DNA of 61,979 nucleotides from Synechococcus sp. UW179A (GTDB lineage: Bacteria; Cyanobacteriota; Cyanobacteriia; PCC-6307; Cyanobiaceae), in assembly GCF_900473965.1 (NCBI RefSeq), contig NZ_UCNJ01000007.1:1-61979 (forward strand), read 5' to 3'. This document shows positions 49,343 to 57,751 of this stretch, piece after piece. Every line of letters starts with the position of its first letter. Within the stretch, counting starts at the first letter, position 1. The notes beneath the pieces were generated by a model. That model was given only the letters and a program-made list of their open reading frames with translations, did not search any database and was not told the DNA's origin. The translations under genes were made by a program, and so were the position numbers.

Positions 49343-49747
49343 GTCGTCCTTCAAAGTGTTTGGTTCAACTTGGCACCACAATTCATGATTGGTTGTTCCT
49401 TGATGTTGTGTTCACAATGGATTCATGATTTCGTCACTCATGGGGATATTTTTACACCTTCCGTTGAAGTGACTCATTCCTAGATGATGATTGATGTGTT
49501 GGTTTGCCTTTGGATGCAATCTATAATTTAACTATAGTGGGTCTAGGCTTTCAGCGAGCCAATTGCCATTGGCTATTCATTGGTATTGCAATATCTTTGT
49601 CATCCGATTTCTATTGAGAATATGGATAGCATTTTTAGACATGATTGTGATGCGTGAATTTAACTGGTACCCAATGATGCTTGGCCAGTGTTCTTGTTGT
49701 GGCTAGTTTGCAAGGGTCAATACTGCCTGGTTTAACGGGAAGCTGAT
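49343..49747. other. AT-rich gap
   Basis: No gene supported. It holds the promoters of osmC-like (minus) and the PLD-like operon (plus). Confidence 0.45.
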
Positions 49748-50755
49748 ATGGCAACTGGAGTCACGAGTCTGGGGCATCGGCAACGTTTGCTGGTTATGCC
49801 TGATGATGGTGAACAAGCAGTTATAGATCTGCTTGCATCAGCGAAAAACAGCCTGCGTATTAAGCAATTTAAGCTGCAGGCTCCTACTGTGATCAAGGCT
49901 ATCCAGGACGCCCATGATCGTGGGGTCAAAGTTCAGATCATGTTGAACCCTCATACATCCGGTGGGGATCGATGGAATGACGAGGCTTTTGAAATATTCG
50001 AGAAATCAGGCCTCGATGTGCGCTGGACGAGTGAGTCCTTCCCTGTTACGCATGAAAAATCAATTTGTGTTGATGACGAGTGTGCGTTAGTTGCCACATT
50101 TAATCTAGCGGAAAAATACTTCACCCTGACCAGAGATCATGGATTGGTAACTTATAACCAAGATGCGGTTAACCAGGTGATTGCTGGTTTTGATGCGGAT
50201 TGGAATAATCTCGAATTCAAGCCTGATCTCACGGTCGGACTTGTCTGGAGCAACCTTCATAGTCGCGGTCAGATCGCGAAATTGATTGACTCTTCGACAA
50301 CTCATTTATGGATTCAGCATCCCAAGTTTGTGGATGCTGTGATTCTCGACCGAATTGTTGAAGCCTGTGTCAGGGGTGTCAAGGTTCATCTGTTGTGTGG
50401 TGGTAAACATGGAATTTCTGACTGGGATATTTACGACACGTTTGGGAGCTTACGTGTGATGTCGCATTTTGGCGTCAAAATCCGCCGACAGAAGCACTTG
50501 AAGCTACACACCAAGATGATCATTGTTGATCAAAAAGCAGCTGTGATTGGTTCCATGAATCTTGACAGAAGTGCCTTTGATATTCGTCGAGAGTTGGGGA
50601 TGGAAACGGATGCGCCAGAGGTGATTGCTCACTGCTGCCAAATGTTTGATTCCGACTGGCATAAAGCTGAAGACTATTTAGCTCCGGATCCTCTTGACCC
50701 ATCCATGCATGATCATGGGGAATTGGCTCCTGACCCTGATTTTATTCATGAGTGA
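49748..50755 (+). CDS. Phospholipase D-like protein (two HKD motifs)
   Basis: 335 residues. Two HKD-type motifs: HEKSICVDDECALVATFNLA (about 99-118) and HTKMIIVDQKAAVIGSMNLD (about 255-274), giving one paired active site. Such enzymes transfer phosphatidyl groups (cardiolipin synthase type) or cleave phosphodiesters. No membrane helix, so a soluble phosphodiesterase is as likely as a lipid enzyme. Its stop overlaps the next start by eight bases. Confidence 0.8.
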   Translation: MATGVTSLGHRQRLLVMPDDGEQAVIDLLASAKNSLRIKQFKLQAPTVIKAIQDAHDRGVKVQIMLNPHTSGGDRWNDEAFEIFEKSGLDVRWTSESFPVTHEKSICVDDECALVATFNLAEKYFTLTRDHGLVTYNQDAVNQVIAGFDADWNNLEFKPDLTVGLVWSNLHSRGQIAKLIDSSTTHLWIQHPKFVDAVILDRIVEACVRGVKVHLLCGGKHGISDWDIYDTFGSLRVMSHFGVKIRRQKHLKLHTKMIIVDQKAAVIGSMNLDRSAFDIRRELGMETDAPEVIAHCCQMFDSDWHKAEDYLAPDPLDPSMHDHGELAPDPDFIHE

Positions 50756-51332
50756 GATCTCCAGCAGGTCAGAGGTGGAGTCTGGTCATCAGATTGATCC
50801 AGGTCTTCGCGAGCTTTTTGTTTGCATGATGCAGGTGGCGTTCTCTGCTTTTGGCGGAGGAATGTCTCTCTGGAGTCACCGGATCATTGTTGAGCGACGT
50901 CATTGGATGACGTCAGAAGCGTTTGTCACGGGATTGACGGTTGCTCGTCTTTTCCCAGGTCCGAATCAGATCAATATGTCGGTCTATATCGGCTCAATTT
51001 TCAAAGGTGTTCCTGGATCTCTGGCGGCGACAGCTGGAATCATTCTTCTACCCTTCACTTTATTGATGCTGTTGGGTCTGATCTACTTTCAGGTCAGTGC
51101 AATCTCTGAGGTCAATCGTCTTCTTGCTGGTCTTGCCGCTGCAGCTGCAGGGATGGCTCTGTCTATGGGATTCAAGATATTGGATGTCTATAAAAAAGAT
51201 CATCTCGCCCTAGCTATTGCGGTCATTGTTTTTGTGTGTCTTCAGGGGTTCAAGTTCCCTTTGATTCCTGTTGTTCTAGTGGCTGGTGCGATTTCGATGA
51301 GTTTGTACTGGCCTCGAGGGCAACAGCGATGA
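50748..51332 (+). CDS. chrA: Chromate transporter, N-half (short ChrA)
   Basis: 194 residues, one CHR domain: VAFSAFGGGMSLWSHRIIVE, then LFPGPNQINMSVYIG and several helices. ATG 50748 overlaps the end of the PLD-like gene. With the next gene it makes the two-protein (short-chain) form of the chromate ion transporter. Confidence 0.8.
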   Translation: MSEISSRSEVESGHQIDPGLRELFVCMMQVAFSAFGGGMSLWSHRIIVERRHWMTSEAFVTGLTVARLFPGPNQINMSVYIGSIFKGVPGSLAATAGIILLPFTLLMLLGLIYFQVSAISEVNRLLAGLAAAAAGMALSMGFKILDVYKKDHLALAIAVIVFVCLQGFKFPLIPVVLVAGAISMSLYWPRGQQR

Positions 51333-51883
51333 CTGCGATTCAAACCTGGTGGCAGGTGGTGATTACCTTCCTGAAGCTCTCTTTGTTTTCCATTGGTGGT
51401 GGCAACACGCTCTTGCAGGCTTACCACCGTGAAGCTGTTGAAACCTTCGGCTGGCTGACGAACCGTCAATTCTCTGATCTTTATGGTTTGGCGGAGGCAG
51501 CTCCAGGGCCAAGTTCCATGTTTGTGGGTCTTCTTGGTCTTGGAGCGGGCTGGAAGCACGGACCGGTCTGGGCCCTGATCACGGGATACTCCGCAGAGAT
51601 CGCGATTTTGCTGCCATCCACAGTGGTCATGCTGATTGCATCGGTTTATTGGAATCACTGGCGCGATTCCCCCTGGCGGATGGCTTTTGAACGGGGTCTT
51701 GGGCCGGTCACGCTTGGCATTCTGTTTTCTGTGAGCGTTACGATCCTCAAAACAGCCAACCACAGCTTGATCGCCTATGGGCTGTCATTCATGGTGTGCT
51801 TCTTCGTTTTGAAGACAAAGATTTCACCATTAGTTTTTATAGGCATCTGTGGCCTTGCTGGTGTGCTGGGTTTCGTGCGTTGA
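51329..51883 (+). CDS. chrA: Chromate transporter, C-half (short ChrA)
   Basis: 184 residues with the CHR marks FLKLSLFSIGGGNTLLQAYH and EAAPGPSSMFVGLLGLGAGW. ATG 51329 overlaps the stop of the first half (ATGA), so the two are made in step and should insert as an antiparallel pair. Confidence 0.8.
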   Translation: MTAIQTWWQVVITFLKLSLFSIGGGNTLLQAYHREAVETFGWLTNRQFSDLYGLAEAAPGPSSMFVGLLGLGAGWKHGPVWALITGYSAEIAILLPSTVVMLIASVYWNHWRDSPWRMAFERGLGPVTLGILFSVSVTILKTANHSLIAYGLSFMVCFFVLKTKISPLVFIGICGLAGVLGFVR

Positions 51884-52043
51884 TCTGAACGAACCGAAAG
51901 ATCAGTTCATTTCTGCTTTAGATCCATGGTTTTTGCTGGCGGGCGTATTGCAGGCTCTGCTTCGGCTGATGTTCAAGTCATCTGATGGCTATAACCCTGT
52001 TGCACTTCATTGTTAATGACTGTCCCTCGTGGACAATGACGAC

Positions 52044-52358
52044 ATGACAGACAACAGCGAACTTGCCGGACTGCAGGCTCTCGTCGCCGACGTTGGTGGC
52101 GGCAATGTGATTGATGCCGAATTGCTTGAAGGTTGCACTGTGCAGGCGCATGAGCTCGATGAGATGGATGAGGACCAGGCTGCTCGTGTCGCTGCTCATT
52201 GCTTCTCCGTGCTCTTTGATCACAAGGTTGATCAGCTTGAGGGCACGGTGGCTGATGCTGTTGCAGGGGTGTGGCGCGGCAAGGTTGATGGCTTTACGTT
52301 CACCATCAGCCGTGCAGATCTTGGTGACTTGGTGCTTGATTTCAACGTTCCTGATTAA
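52044..52358 (+). CDS. Hypothetical acidic protein (104 aa)
   Basis: From ATG 52044 (MTDNSELAGLQALVADVGGG). Very acidic with two Cys (EGCTVQAHEL, AAHCFSVLF), ending in DLGDLVLDFNVPD. Its stop overlaps the next start by one base (TAATG). No family recognised. Confidence 0.5.
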   Translation: MTDNSELAGLQALVADVGGGNVIDAELLEGCTVQAHELDEMDEDQAARVAAHCFSVLFDHKVDQLEGTVADAVAGVWRGKVDGFTFTISRADLGDLVLDFNVPD

Positions 52359-52588
52359 TGACCGTTGATGAGCTGCGTCAGGACCTATCTCAACGGATCG
52401 GTCGACCTGTTGAACGGCTACTCACGCGGGATGGCAACGCTGTCATCGAGCTCGTTGATCTCTACCAACCCTCACCCGCTGGTTTTGGTGGTCAATTGCG
52501 TCTCCGTGATGGAACAGCGATGACCTGGGAGCTTTGGCTTGAGGATGGTGACAGCTGGAATTTCCACACTGGTTCGTTGACCGATTAG
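52358..52588 (+). CDS. Hypothetical acidic protein (76 aa)
   Basis: Coupled to the 104-aa gene. A helix (TVDELRQDLSQRIGRPVERL), then Trp-rich strands (MTWELWLEDGDSWNFHTGSL). Acidic. It lies just before the Zur-like box of the ZIP gene but on a separate message. No family recognised. Confidence 0.5.
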   Translation: MTVDELRQDLSQRIGRPVERLLTRDGNAVIELVDLYQPSPAGFGGQLRLRDGTAMTWELWLEDGDSWNFHTGSLTD

Positions 52589-52642
52589 AGGCTCGTCGCT
52601 GTTCGACTCCTGAATCAGCTTGTGGTGAACACTGGCCGACAG

Positions 52643-52657
52643 TGAGAACCATTCTTA
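52643..52657 (+). promoter_or_regulatory. Zur-like box of ZIP gene
   Basis: TGAGAACCATTCTTA, 36 bases before the ZIP start codon and 54 bases after the previous stop. Confidence 0.75.
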
Positions 52658-52693
52658 GGTTTCAGGCTGATTAGTCGCGTTCGTGCTGCGGGG

Positions 52694-53449
52694 ATGTCGG
52701 ATCAAGTTCTCAAGTTGGTGATGGTTGCTGTCGTAGTGATCATCTCTCTCGCCACAGGTCGGCCGGCTCTGATGGCCATGCGGTCTGATCGATCCTTGCC
52801 TGCTCTTGGTTTTGGTGAAGCCTTCGCTGCTGGAATTTTTTTGGGTGCCGGTTTGATTCACATGCTTGGTGACTCACAGTCGGCGTTTGATACTGCTCAA
52901 ATCGGCTATCCGTTCGCGATGGTGATCTGTGGATCGGTGATGCTTCTGCTTCTGTGGATTGAGCATTTGGCGAACCGTGGGATGGAGTCTCCATCCGGCA
53001 ACAGCAGGCTTCTGCCACTCACGGCTGTTGCGATGTTGTCGATTCACTCTCTGCTGATGGGTGCCGCTTTTGGGGTGTCGTCCTCAGTGGCGTTAACGGT
53101 GGTGATCTTCATCGCCGTGCTGGCCCACAAAGGCTCTGCCAGTTTTGCTCTGGGTCTTGAGCTTGGCCGTTCCGAGTTTTCAAAGCGTTCGGCCTGGCGG
53201 CTCTTCCTGGTGTTCGTTGTGATGTTCCCTTTCGGTGCGCTAGTTGGTCAGGCCCTGAGTACGGCCTCGGACGCCCATCCTTTGGTTGAGGCCTCGATCA
53301 GCGCTGCTGCTGCAGGAACGTTCCTGTTTTTTGGCACCTTGCATGGTCTTGCTGCCTCACCCATGATCAATCGCTGCTGCAACCAGCGGGAGTTCATCGC
53401 TGCAGTTGGAGGCTTCGCAGTGATGGCTGTTGTGGCGATCTGGACCTAA
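52694..53449 (+). CDS. ZIP family zinc transporter
   Basis: 251 residues with seven to eight helices. ZIP marks: FAAGIFLGAGLIHMLGDS, IHSLLMGAAFG (about 116-126, helix IV with His) and AHKGSASFALGLELG (about 142-156, helix V with His), which form the metal path. It imports Zn or other divalent metals. The box upstream points to zinc control. Confidence 0.85.
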   Translation: MSDQVLKLVMVAVVVIISLATGRPALMAMRSDRSLPALGFGEAFAAGIFLGAGLIHMLGDSQSAFDTAQIGYPFAMVICGSVMLLLLWIEHLANRGMESPSGNSRLLPLTAVAMLSIHSLLMGAAFGVSSSVALTVVIFIAVLAHKGSASFALGLELGRSEFSKRSAWRLFLVFVVMFPFGALVGQALSTASDAHPLVEASISAAAAGTFLFFGTLHGLAASPMINRCCNQREFIAAVGGFAVMAVVAIWT

Positions 53450-53645
53450 CCATCGCCAGCTATGGCTCTGATGTGCGAGGCGCGTTGGCTTGAGCAAGCA
53501 GGATGGATATTTGTTGCGGTAATTGTTGAGTATTGTGTTCCAATCGCTTGGCCTTGATGAGATTTGTTGTGAGAGTTTTTGTTTGCTGAATTTATTGCTG
53601 TGCACTTGTTCATCTACCTCATATTGGCAGCTTCATCTCTGAGGT

Positions 53646-54167
53646 GTGCAAGTGGGCGAAGGTCCTGGCAACAGTGGCGAATTGCCATTCAAGGAGTCTG
53701 TTGATGCACCTGAATTGCATCTCGGTCCTGGCCTCGCTCTGGGTGATGAGGTTCAAAGCGTTGAGATAGCAAAGTCTCCGCCAAGTGTTATTGAAGCATC
53801 GTCATCGATGCCGTCAGAAGATCATGGTGATGAACTCTCTGTTTCACACCTCATCCAACAGCTTTCTCTTGGTTTGGACTCACTGAAGCAGTTGAATCTC
53901 GAGGGGTTTAGGCAGATTTACCCGGTTTTTCTCATCGTCTTCGGCTCAGTCATTCTCGGCTTGTTGTTAACGTTTATTGCTACATTCCTGAATTCAATGA
54001 ATCATTTGCCGGTTTTCGGTGGAATGCTTCAGGGCGTATCTGAACTTGTAGGTTTGGTCGCTGTTGTGCGGTTTATTACATCGAATTTGTTGTTGCAACA
54101 TCGACGAGCAGAAGTGTTTGCTCGAATCGCAGCCTTAAAAAAGGATTTGCTGGGTGGTCCGGAATGA
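53646..54167 (+). CDS. CAAD-domain membrane protein
   Basis: 173 residues from GTG 53646. An acidic disordered part (1-75), an amphipathic helix (LIQQLSLGLDSLKQLNLEGF), two membrane helices (YPVFLIVFGSVILGLLLTFI and FGGMLQGVSELVGLVAVVRF) and a charged end. This is the CAAD layout found in cyanobacterial aminoacyl-tRNA synthetases and CURT1-type thylakoid proteins. It may shape thylakoid membranes. Confidence 0.75.
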   Translation: MQVGEGPGNSGELPFKESVDAPELHLGPGLALGDEVQSVEIAKSPPSVIEASSSMPSEDHGDELSVSHLIQQLSLGLDSLKQLNLEGFRQIYPVFLIVFGSVILGLLLTFIATFLNSMNHLPVFGGMLQGVSELVGLVAVVRFITSNLLLQHRRAEVFARIAALKKDLLGGPE

Positions 54168-54200
54168 ATGAATTTGATCTCTAAGTTGGACGACTGGTAA

Positions 54201-54407
54201 TCACTCCTCGATCACAAATCCAAAACTTTTGAAAATCTCATCGTTTGCGTGGATGATCTTTCTGGCACCTTCTTGCTGCTTGATGGCAAATCCTGTCTGA
54301 GCAAGACGTCTCATTAGTGCAGCAGTATCTTCGAATCGTTCAGCCATGTCTTCAAGGGTTCCGCAGTCTGCGGAGAGGGTGGATTCATTCCAAGTGAAGG
54401 AGGCCAT
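54201..54407 (-). CDS. Hypothetical protein (68 aa)
   Basis: A small acidic helical protein (LEDMAERFEDTAALMRRLAQ). Transcribed alone, convergent with the CAAD gene. No family recognised. Confidence 0.5.
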   Translation of the reverse strand: MASFTWNESTLSADCGTLEDMAERFEDTAALMRRLAQTGFAIKQQEGARKIIHANDEIFKSFGFVIEE

Positions 54408-54519
54408 GGCGATTTCGGAAGAGGGTGAACCAGTGCTGCGTCAATGCAGATTTGACACGACTTTAAGACTTTTGTCTGAGTGGTGTTGATGCCATGGCAT
54501 CGCGAGCCATGCCTGATTC

Positions 54520-55440
54520 TCAGCTGGCGCTGACTGTCTCTGCCAGCAGGCGACCAAATTCCTGATGTAATCCCAGGCGTCCATCGATGCCAGAGACTCG
54601 GTCTGCTTTGTCTGCCAGTGTCAACATTTCCTGCTTCGAGCGAGGAGGTGCTTCGTTGGCCAGCACCACATGAAGAGGGCAGTGCAATTTCTGAGTCTGT
54701 TTCAGCCACCACCGCGAGTCTGAGGCTGCATCCAGGCCTCCGCTCACAAAAGCCACGCTCGCAAAGCGAGCCCCGGGCTGCCGGCTGATGTTTTGTTGTT
54801 CACGCAAACGTTGAGGAGTCAGAAGGTCGCGATTGACCCACACATGACGACGCAGCATCAGTTTGAGGATCGGTCGACTGGTGTTGAGTCGATAGAGAAG
54901 CGGTCCAACCAGTGGAAGTCTCACAAGCCGTCTTACCCAGTTGAAGCTCTGCCCTGACCGGCCTGTCATGGTTGGAAGAGGACCTCGGAACGTGGGTGCT
55001 ACTACCACGATCTGTGCCCATTGCCGTGAGCATTGCTCGGCCAAACCGAGAGCGATCGGAGCGCTATGGCCAGCGGCTACAACATTGATCTTGGCCTGAT
55101 CCCCTCGATCAAGGTGTTGAAGAATGGCGGGCAAGACCTGCAAAAGTGCGTTCGCGTCGTAAGCAATCGCAGGACGCTCGCTGTCGCCGAATCCAGGCCA
55201 ATCGAAGCTCACCAATTGGCATTGTTCATCCATGGCATCGGCAAACTGATGCCACTCGCCTCGGGTCGACACGGTGCTCAAGGCGGGCAGTAGCACCCAG
55301 AGGTCGCCGTTTTCCGGACCACGACGCTCCAGCGTGATGCGAACGTCGCGACCGTTCAGCTTGATCTGGAGATTCTCGGGAATACCGCCGATCAGGGAAC
55401 GAAGGCTCATGGTGACGTCAATGTCATCTGCTGATTGCAT
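54520..55440 (-). CDS. Alpha/beta hydrolase
   Basis: 306 residues from ATG 55440 (MQSADDIDVTMSLRSLIGGI); ATG 55410 is also possible. LWVLLPALSTVSTRGEWHQF, then VSFDWPGFGDSERP, the nucleophile elbow VAAGHSAPIALGLA (Ser in GHS), and HQEF near the end with the catalytic His. Substrate unknown. Confidence 0.78.
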   Translation of the reverse strand: MQSADDIDVTMSLRSLIGGIPENLQIKLNGRDVRITLERRGPENGDLWVLLPALSTVSTRGEWHQFADAMDEQCQLVSFDWPGFGDSERPAIAYDANALLQVLPAILQHLDRGDQAKINVVAAGHSAPIALGLAEQCSRQWAQIVVVAPTFRGPLPTMTGRSGQSFNWVRRLVRLPLVGPLLYRLNTSRPILKLMLRRHVWVNRDLLTPQRLREQQNISRQPGARFASVAFVSGGLDAASDSRWWLKQTQKLHCPLHVVLANEAPPRSKQEMLTLADKADRVSGIDGRLGLHQEFGRLLAETVSAS

Positions 55441-55574
55441 GGTTCCAGCTTTGCTCTGCAGCCGGTTAGTCCCGATGGATGTTGCAAAGATTTGCCTAAC
55501 CCCCTCTATCACGCTGGATCGAAAGGCCACCCCCAACGCTGGATCGGCCTGATCTGTTCATGCCACGCCCAACC

Positions 55575-56423
55575 TCATGGTTGAAAGGCTCTTCTCTCCA
55601 GGTCGCAGTTTCCGTTAGGGGAAAGCCCCTGACGGCGCATGGCCTGGACTTCCGCTTTTGCGGCTCTCAGATCAGCGCGGAAAACTGGATCGTTCTGCAA
55701 TTGAGCCACGGTGCCTGAGGCGATCAGCTGGCTTGCCTGTACATCACTCAGCCAGTGCACATTGCAGATGTAGCGGCTCTTTCCATACTCGATCCCTCTC
55801 GCCAGGATTGCATCGCGCCTTTCCGGTGCGATCTCGCTGAGAACCAGTGCCCATGCCCATCCGGCAGCGGTATGGCCCGAGGGGTAGGAGCCATCGCCTC
55901 TCAGCAGTGTCTCCTCATCTGGAGTGCAGATCGGCTTGCCATTGACCATGAACGGCCTTGGACGTTGATAGTTGTTTTTGGCCTTGTAGGTGGCCAGGCC
56001 GGCATCGGTCAGGGTGCGTTGCAACAGGGTGTACAACCTTGGTGTTCCCTCCTTGGTGACCGGAACTCCAAGGGCGCATGAATAGATCGCTGCTGCTTCG
56101 GGAAAATGCAGATTGGCATCGATCGCGGCTACTTCCCAACGTGGAGTCCCCTGAAGCGGGAAGGTCGATTCGGCATTGGCAACATCAAGGTCGTAGGCCA
56201 GAAAACCCTGTTTGGGGTGAGGCGGCAGCAGTTTCAGGGAGTCGGGTACTGACTCAGTGGCCAGATAACCCTCGAGAAGCCCATGCTTGATGGTTTTGAG
56301 ATTCGCCGGTGAGCCAACGTCCGGTTCGCAGTAAGTCGGTGTCTGTGCTCCCGCCGGCAGGACTACAACGCCGATGCCAGCAATCAATCCCACAGCAGCA
56401 CAGCTGGACGCGAATCGACTCAT
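55575..56423 (-). CDS. Class A non-specific acid phosphatase (PAP2)
   Basis: 282 residues with a signal peptide (about 1-26). The three PAP2 motifs are present: KNNYQRPRPF (about 150-159), GSYPSGHTAAGWAWA (about 178-192) and SRYICNVHWLSDVQAS (about 216-231). Like PhoN, it should free phosphate from organic esters in the periplasm. Transcribed alone. Confidence 0.88.
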   Translation of the reverse strand: MSRFASSCAAVGLIAGIGVVVLPAGAQTPTYCEPDVGSPANLKTIKHGLLEGYLATESVPDSLKLLPPHPKQGFLAYDLDVANAESTFPLQGTPRWEVAAIDANLHFPEAAAIYSCALGVPVTKEGTPRLYTLLQRTLTDAGLATYKAKNNYQRPRPFMVNGKPICTPDEETLLRGDGSYPSGHTAAGWAWALVLSEIAPERRDAILARGIEYGKSRYICNVHWLSDVQASQLIASGTVAQLQNDPVFRADLRAAKAEVQAMRRQGLSPNGNCDLERRAFQP

Positions 56424-56561
56424 TGATGCTTGTTGTTCGTTCGTTAACGGGTTAGCAATCCTTCAGGATCAGCAACAACCGTCTGGTCTCCAGGTCTGCA
56501 CTCAATGGATCAGAAGCGTTAGATCAGGCGGGAGTCGAGCAGATTTGTCGACATTTAATTG

Positions 56562-56834
56562 TCAGCTACGTGGCTTGATCAGCAGTGTGACGCCTGACGC
56601 TGTGATGACAACGGTGAGAACTCCAAGCAGCGCTGGATAGAACGACTGCAGGTTCAGCAAGCCGAACCTGCCGGTATGGATCTTCAGTAACCAGAACGCA
56701 TCAATTCCCTGTTCCAGCAAAACGCTGTAAAGAGAGCCGCTGATCGCTGTGATGAGCAATGGCGCTGCTGCGATCGGAACAAGCCAACGGTGAACGCGTC
56801 GTGCCTGACGCTGTGGACTAAGGCCGCGCTTCAT
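56562..56834 (-). CDS. PepSY-associated membrane protein (90 aa)
   Basis: ARRVHRWLVPIAAAPLLITA at the start and two to three helices in 90 residues match short PepSY-TM-like proteins, which lie near metal and redox genes. It overlaps the DUF3721 gene by four bases (ATGA). Role unknown. Confidence 0.6.
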   Translation of the reverse strand: MKRGLSPQRQARRVHRWLVPIAAAPLLITAISGSLYSVLLEQGIDAFWLLKIHTGRFGLLNLQSFYPALLGVLTVVITASGVTLLIKPRS

Positions 56835-57070
56835 TGCTTTCGCAGCTGTTGATGCAGTTCACGCTCATCTGCGCACGGCATCCAACGACCATTGTTTTCA
56901 TGCACTGTGTTGCAACCGATCTCTTCAGCGCGTTGGCGTGCTTCGGTTTCTGTTGCATAGAGGCCCTTGCTGTGGGCCAGTGCAGGGTTCGACAACACCA
57001 AAGCAGACATCACAACACCAGAGATCCCAACAATCGTTGTGCGTGCAATGGCAAGAGCTGAAAAAACCAT
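56831..57070 (-). CDS. DUF3721 exported protein
   Basis: 79 residues: signal peptide (to about residue 32, NPALAHS), then LYATETEARQRAEEIGCNTV and GRWMPCADE, the DUF3721 pattern with both Cys. A second member of the family lies at 34921. First gene of a two-gene unit with the PepSY-like protein. Its start codon overlaps a plus-strand ATG. Confidence 0.8.
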   Translation of the reverse strand: MVFSALAIARTTIVGISGVVMSALVLSNPALAHSKGLYATETEARQRAEEIGCNTVHENNGRWMPCADERELHQQLRKQ

Positions 57071-57257
57071 GTTTCGAGTGGAGGTTCAGACCCTCAGGCA
57101 GTGTGTATTGGATGTGGAATCAACCAATCTTGCCTCTGCTGAGTGTGCGCTGGTTGTTGATGAAGCTGCTTTGAGGTCTTTTGTCGTGGCTGGAGCATCA
57201 GTCAGTTGGCGTCGAAGCATTCAGATATCTAAGTGGTGTCACAACGGTGGTCATTGA
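57069..57257 (+). CDS. Possible small protein (62 aa)
   Basis: Starts MFRVEVQTLRQCVLDVESTN and ends SKWCHNGGH. Text is protein-like, with three Cys and two His. Its ATG overlaps the DUF3721 start on the other strand (CATG at 57068-57071), leaving no room for its own promoter between them. It ends at the Zur-like box. Uncertain. Confidence 0.3.
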   Translation: MFRVEVQTLRQCVLDVESTNLASAECALVVDEAALRSFVVAGASVSWRRSIQISKWCHNGGH

Positions 57258-57269
57258 TAACCATTCTCA
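57255..57269 (+). promoter_or_regulatory. Zur-like box of RND efflux genes
   Basis: TGATAACCATTCTCA, 28 bases before the adaptor start at 57298, at the same kind of distance as in front of the ZIP and znuA genes. Confidence 0.75.
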
Positions 57270-57297
57270 CCACAATGGAAGGAACGACGAATTGTGT

Positions 57298-57705
57298 ATG
57301 CGTGCTCTTGCTTTCACCTGTATCGCTGCCATCGCCGGTACCAACGGCTTATTTGTGGCTCCAGTGTGGTCTCATGCTGGCCATGGCGATGAGTTTGTCC
57401 AGACCGGTTCTGTGGGCCAGGTGAAGGCCAACCTCAAACGCGATCAGTTGCTCGGGATCGTTTCTGAAAAGCCCAAGGTCGAGGCCAATGGTCAGTTGAG
57501 TGTGCCGAACGTTGCCATTGTCAAGGCGAATGGAGAGCCCTATGTCTTCGTCTTCAGCGGAACAACCTACGACCCGGTCGTCATCAAGCCAGGCGCCGTT
57601 TCTGTTGATCGCACGGTGGTTCTGGACGGTGTGACAGCCGACGAGAAGATTGTCGTTTCCGGTGCTTTGTCGATCTTCGCTGAATCGCAGAAGAACAAGC
57701 GCTGA
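57298..57705 (+). CDS. Shortened RND periplasmic adaptor-like protein
   Basis: 135 residues: signal peptide (MRALAFTCIAAIAGTNGLFV), then a His-containing start (SHAGHGDEF), and a C-terminal part with VPNVAIVKANGEPYVFVFSG, VDRTVVLDGVTADEKIVVSG and ALSIFAE. The last part matches the membrane-proximal domain of CusB/CzcB adaptors. The helical hairpin and lipoyl domains of a normal adaptor (about 350-400 aa) are absent. ATG 57298 is chosen because the box lies just before. It precedes the pump by 46 bases. Confidence 0.65.
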   Translation: MRALAFTCIAAIAGTNGLFVAPVWSHAGHGDEFVQTGSVGQVKANLKRDQLLGIVSEKPKVEANGQLSVPNVAIVKANGEPYVFVFSGTTYDPVVIKPGAVSVDRTVVLDGVTADEKIVVSGALSIFAESQKNKR

Positions 57706-57751
57706 ATCAGCTCATTCTCTGTCTGTCCTTCAGCGATTCAACTGCTCATCA

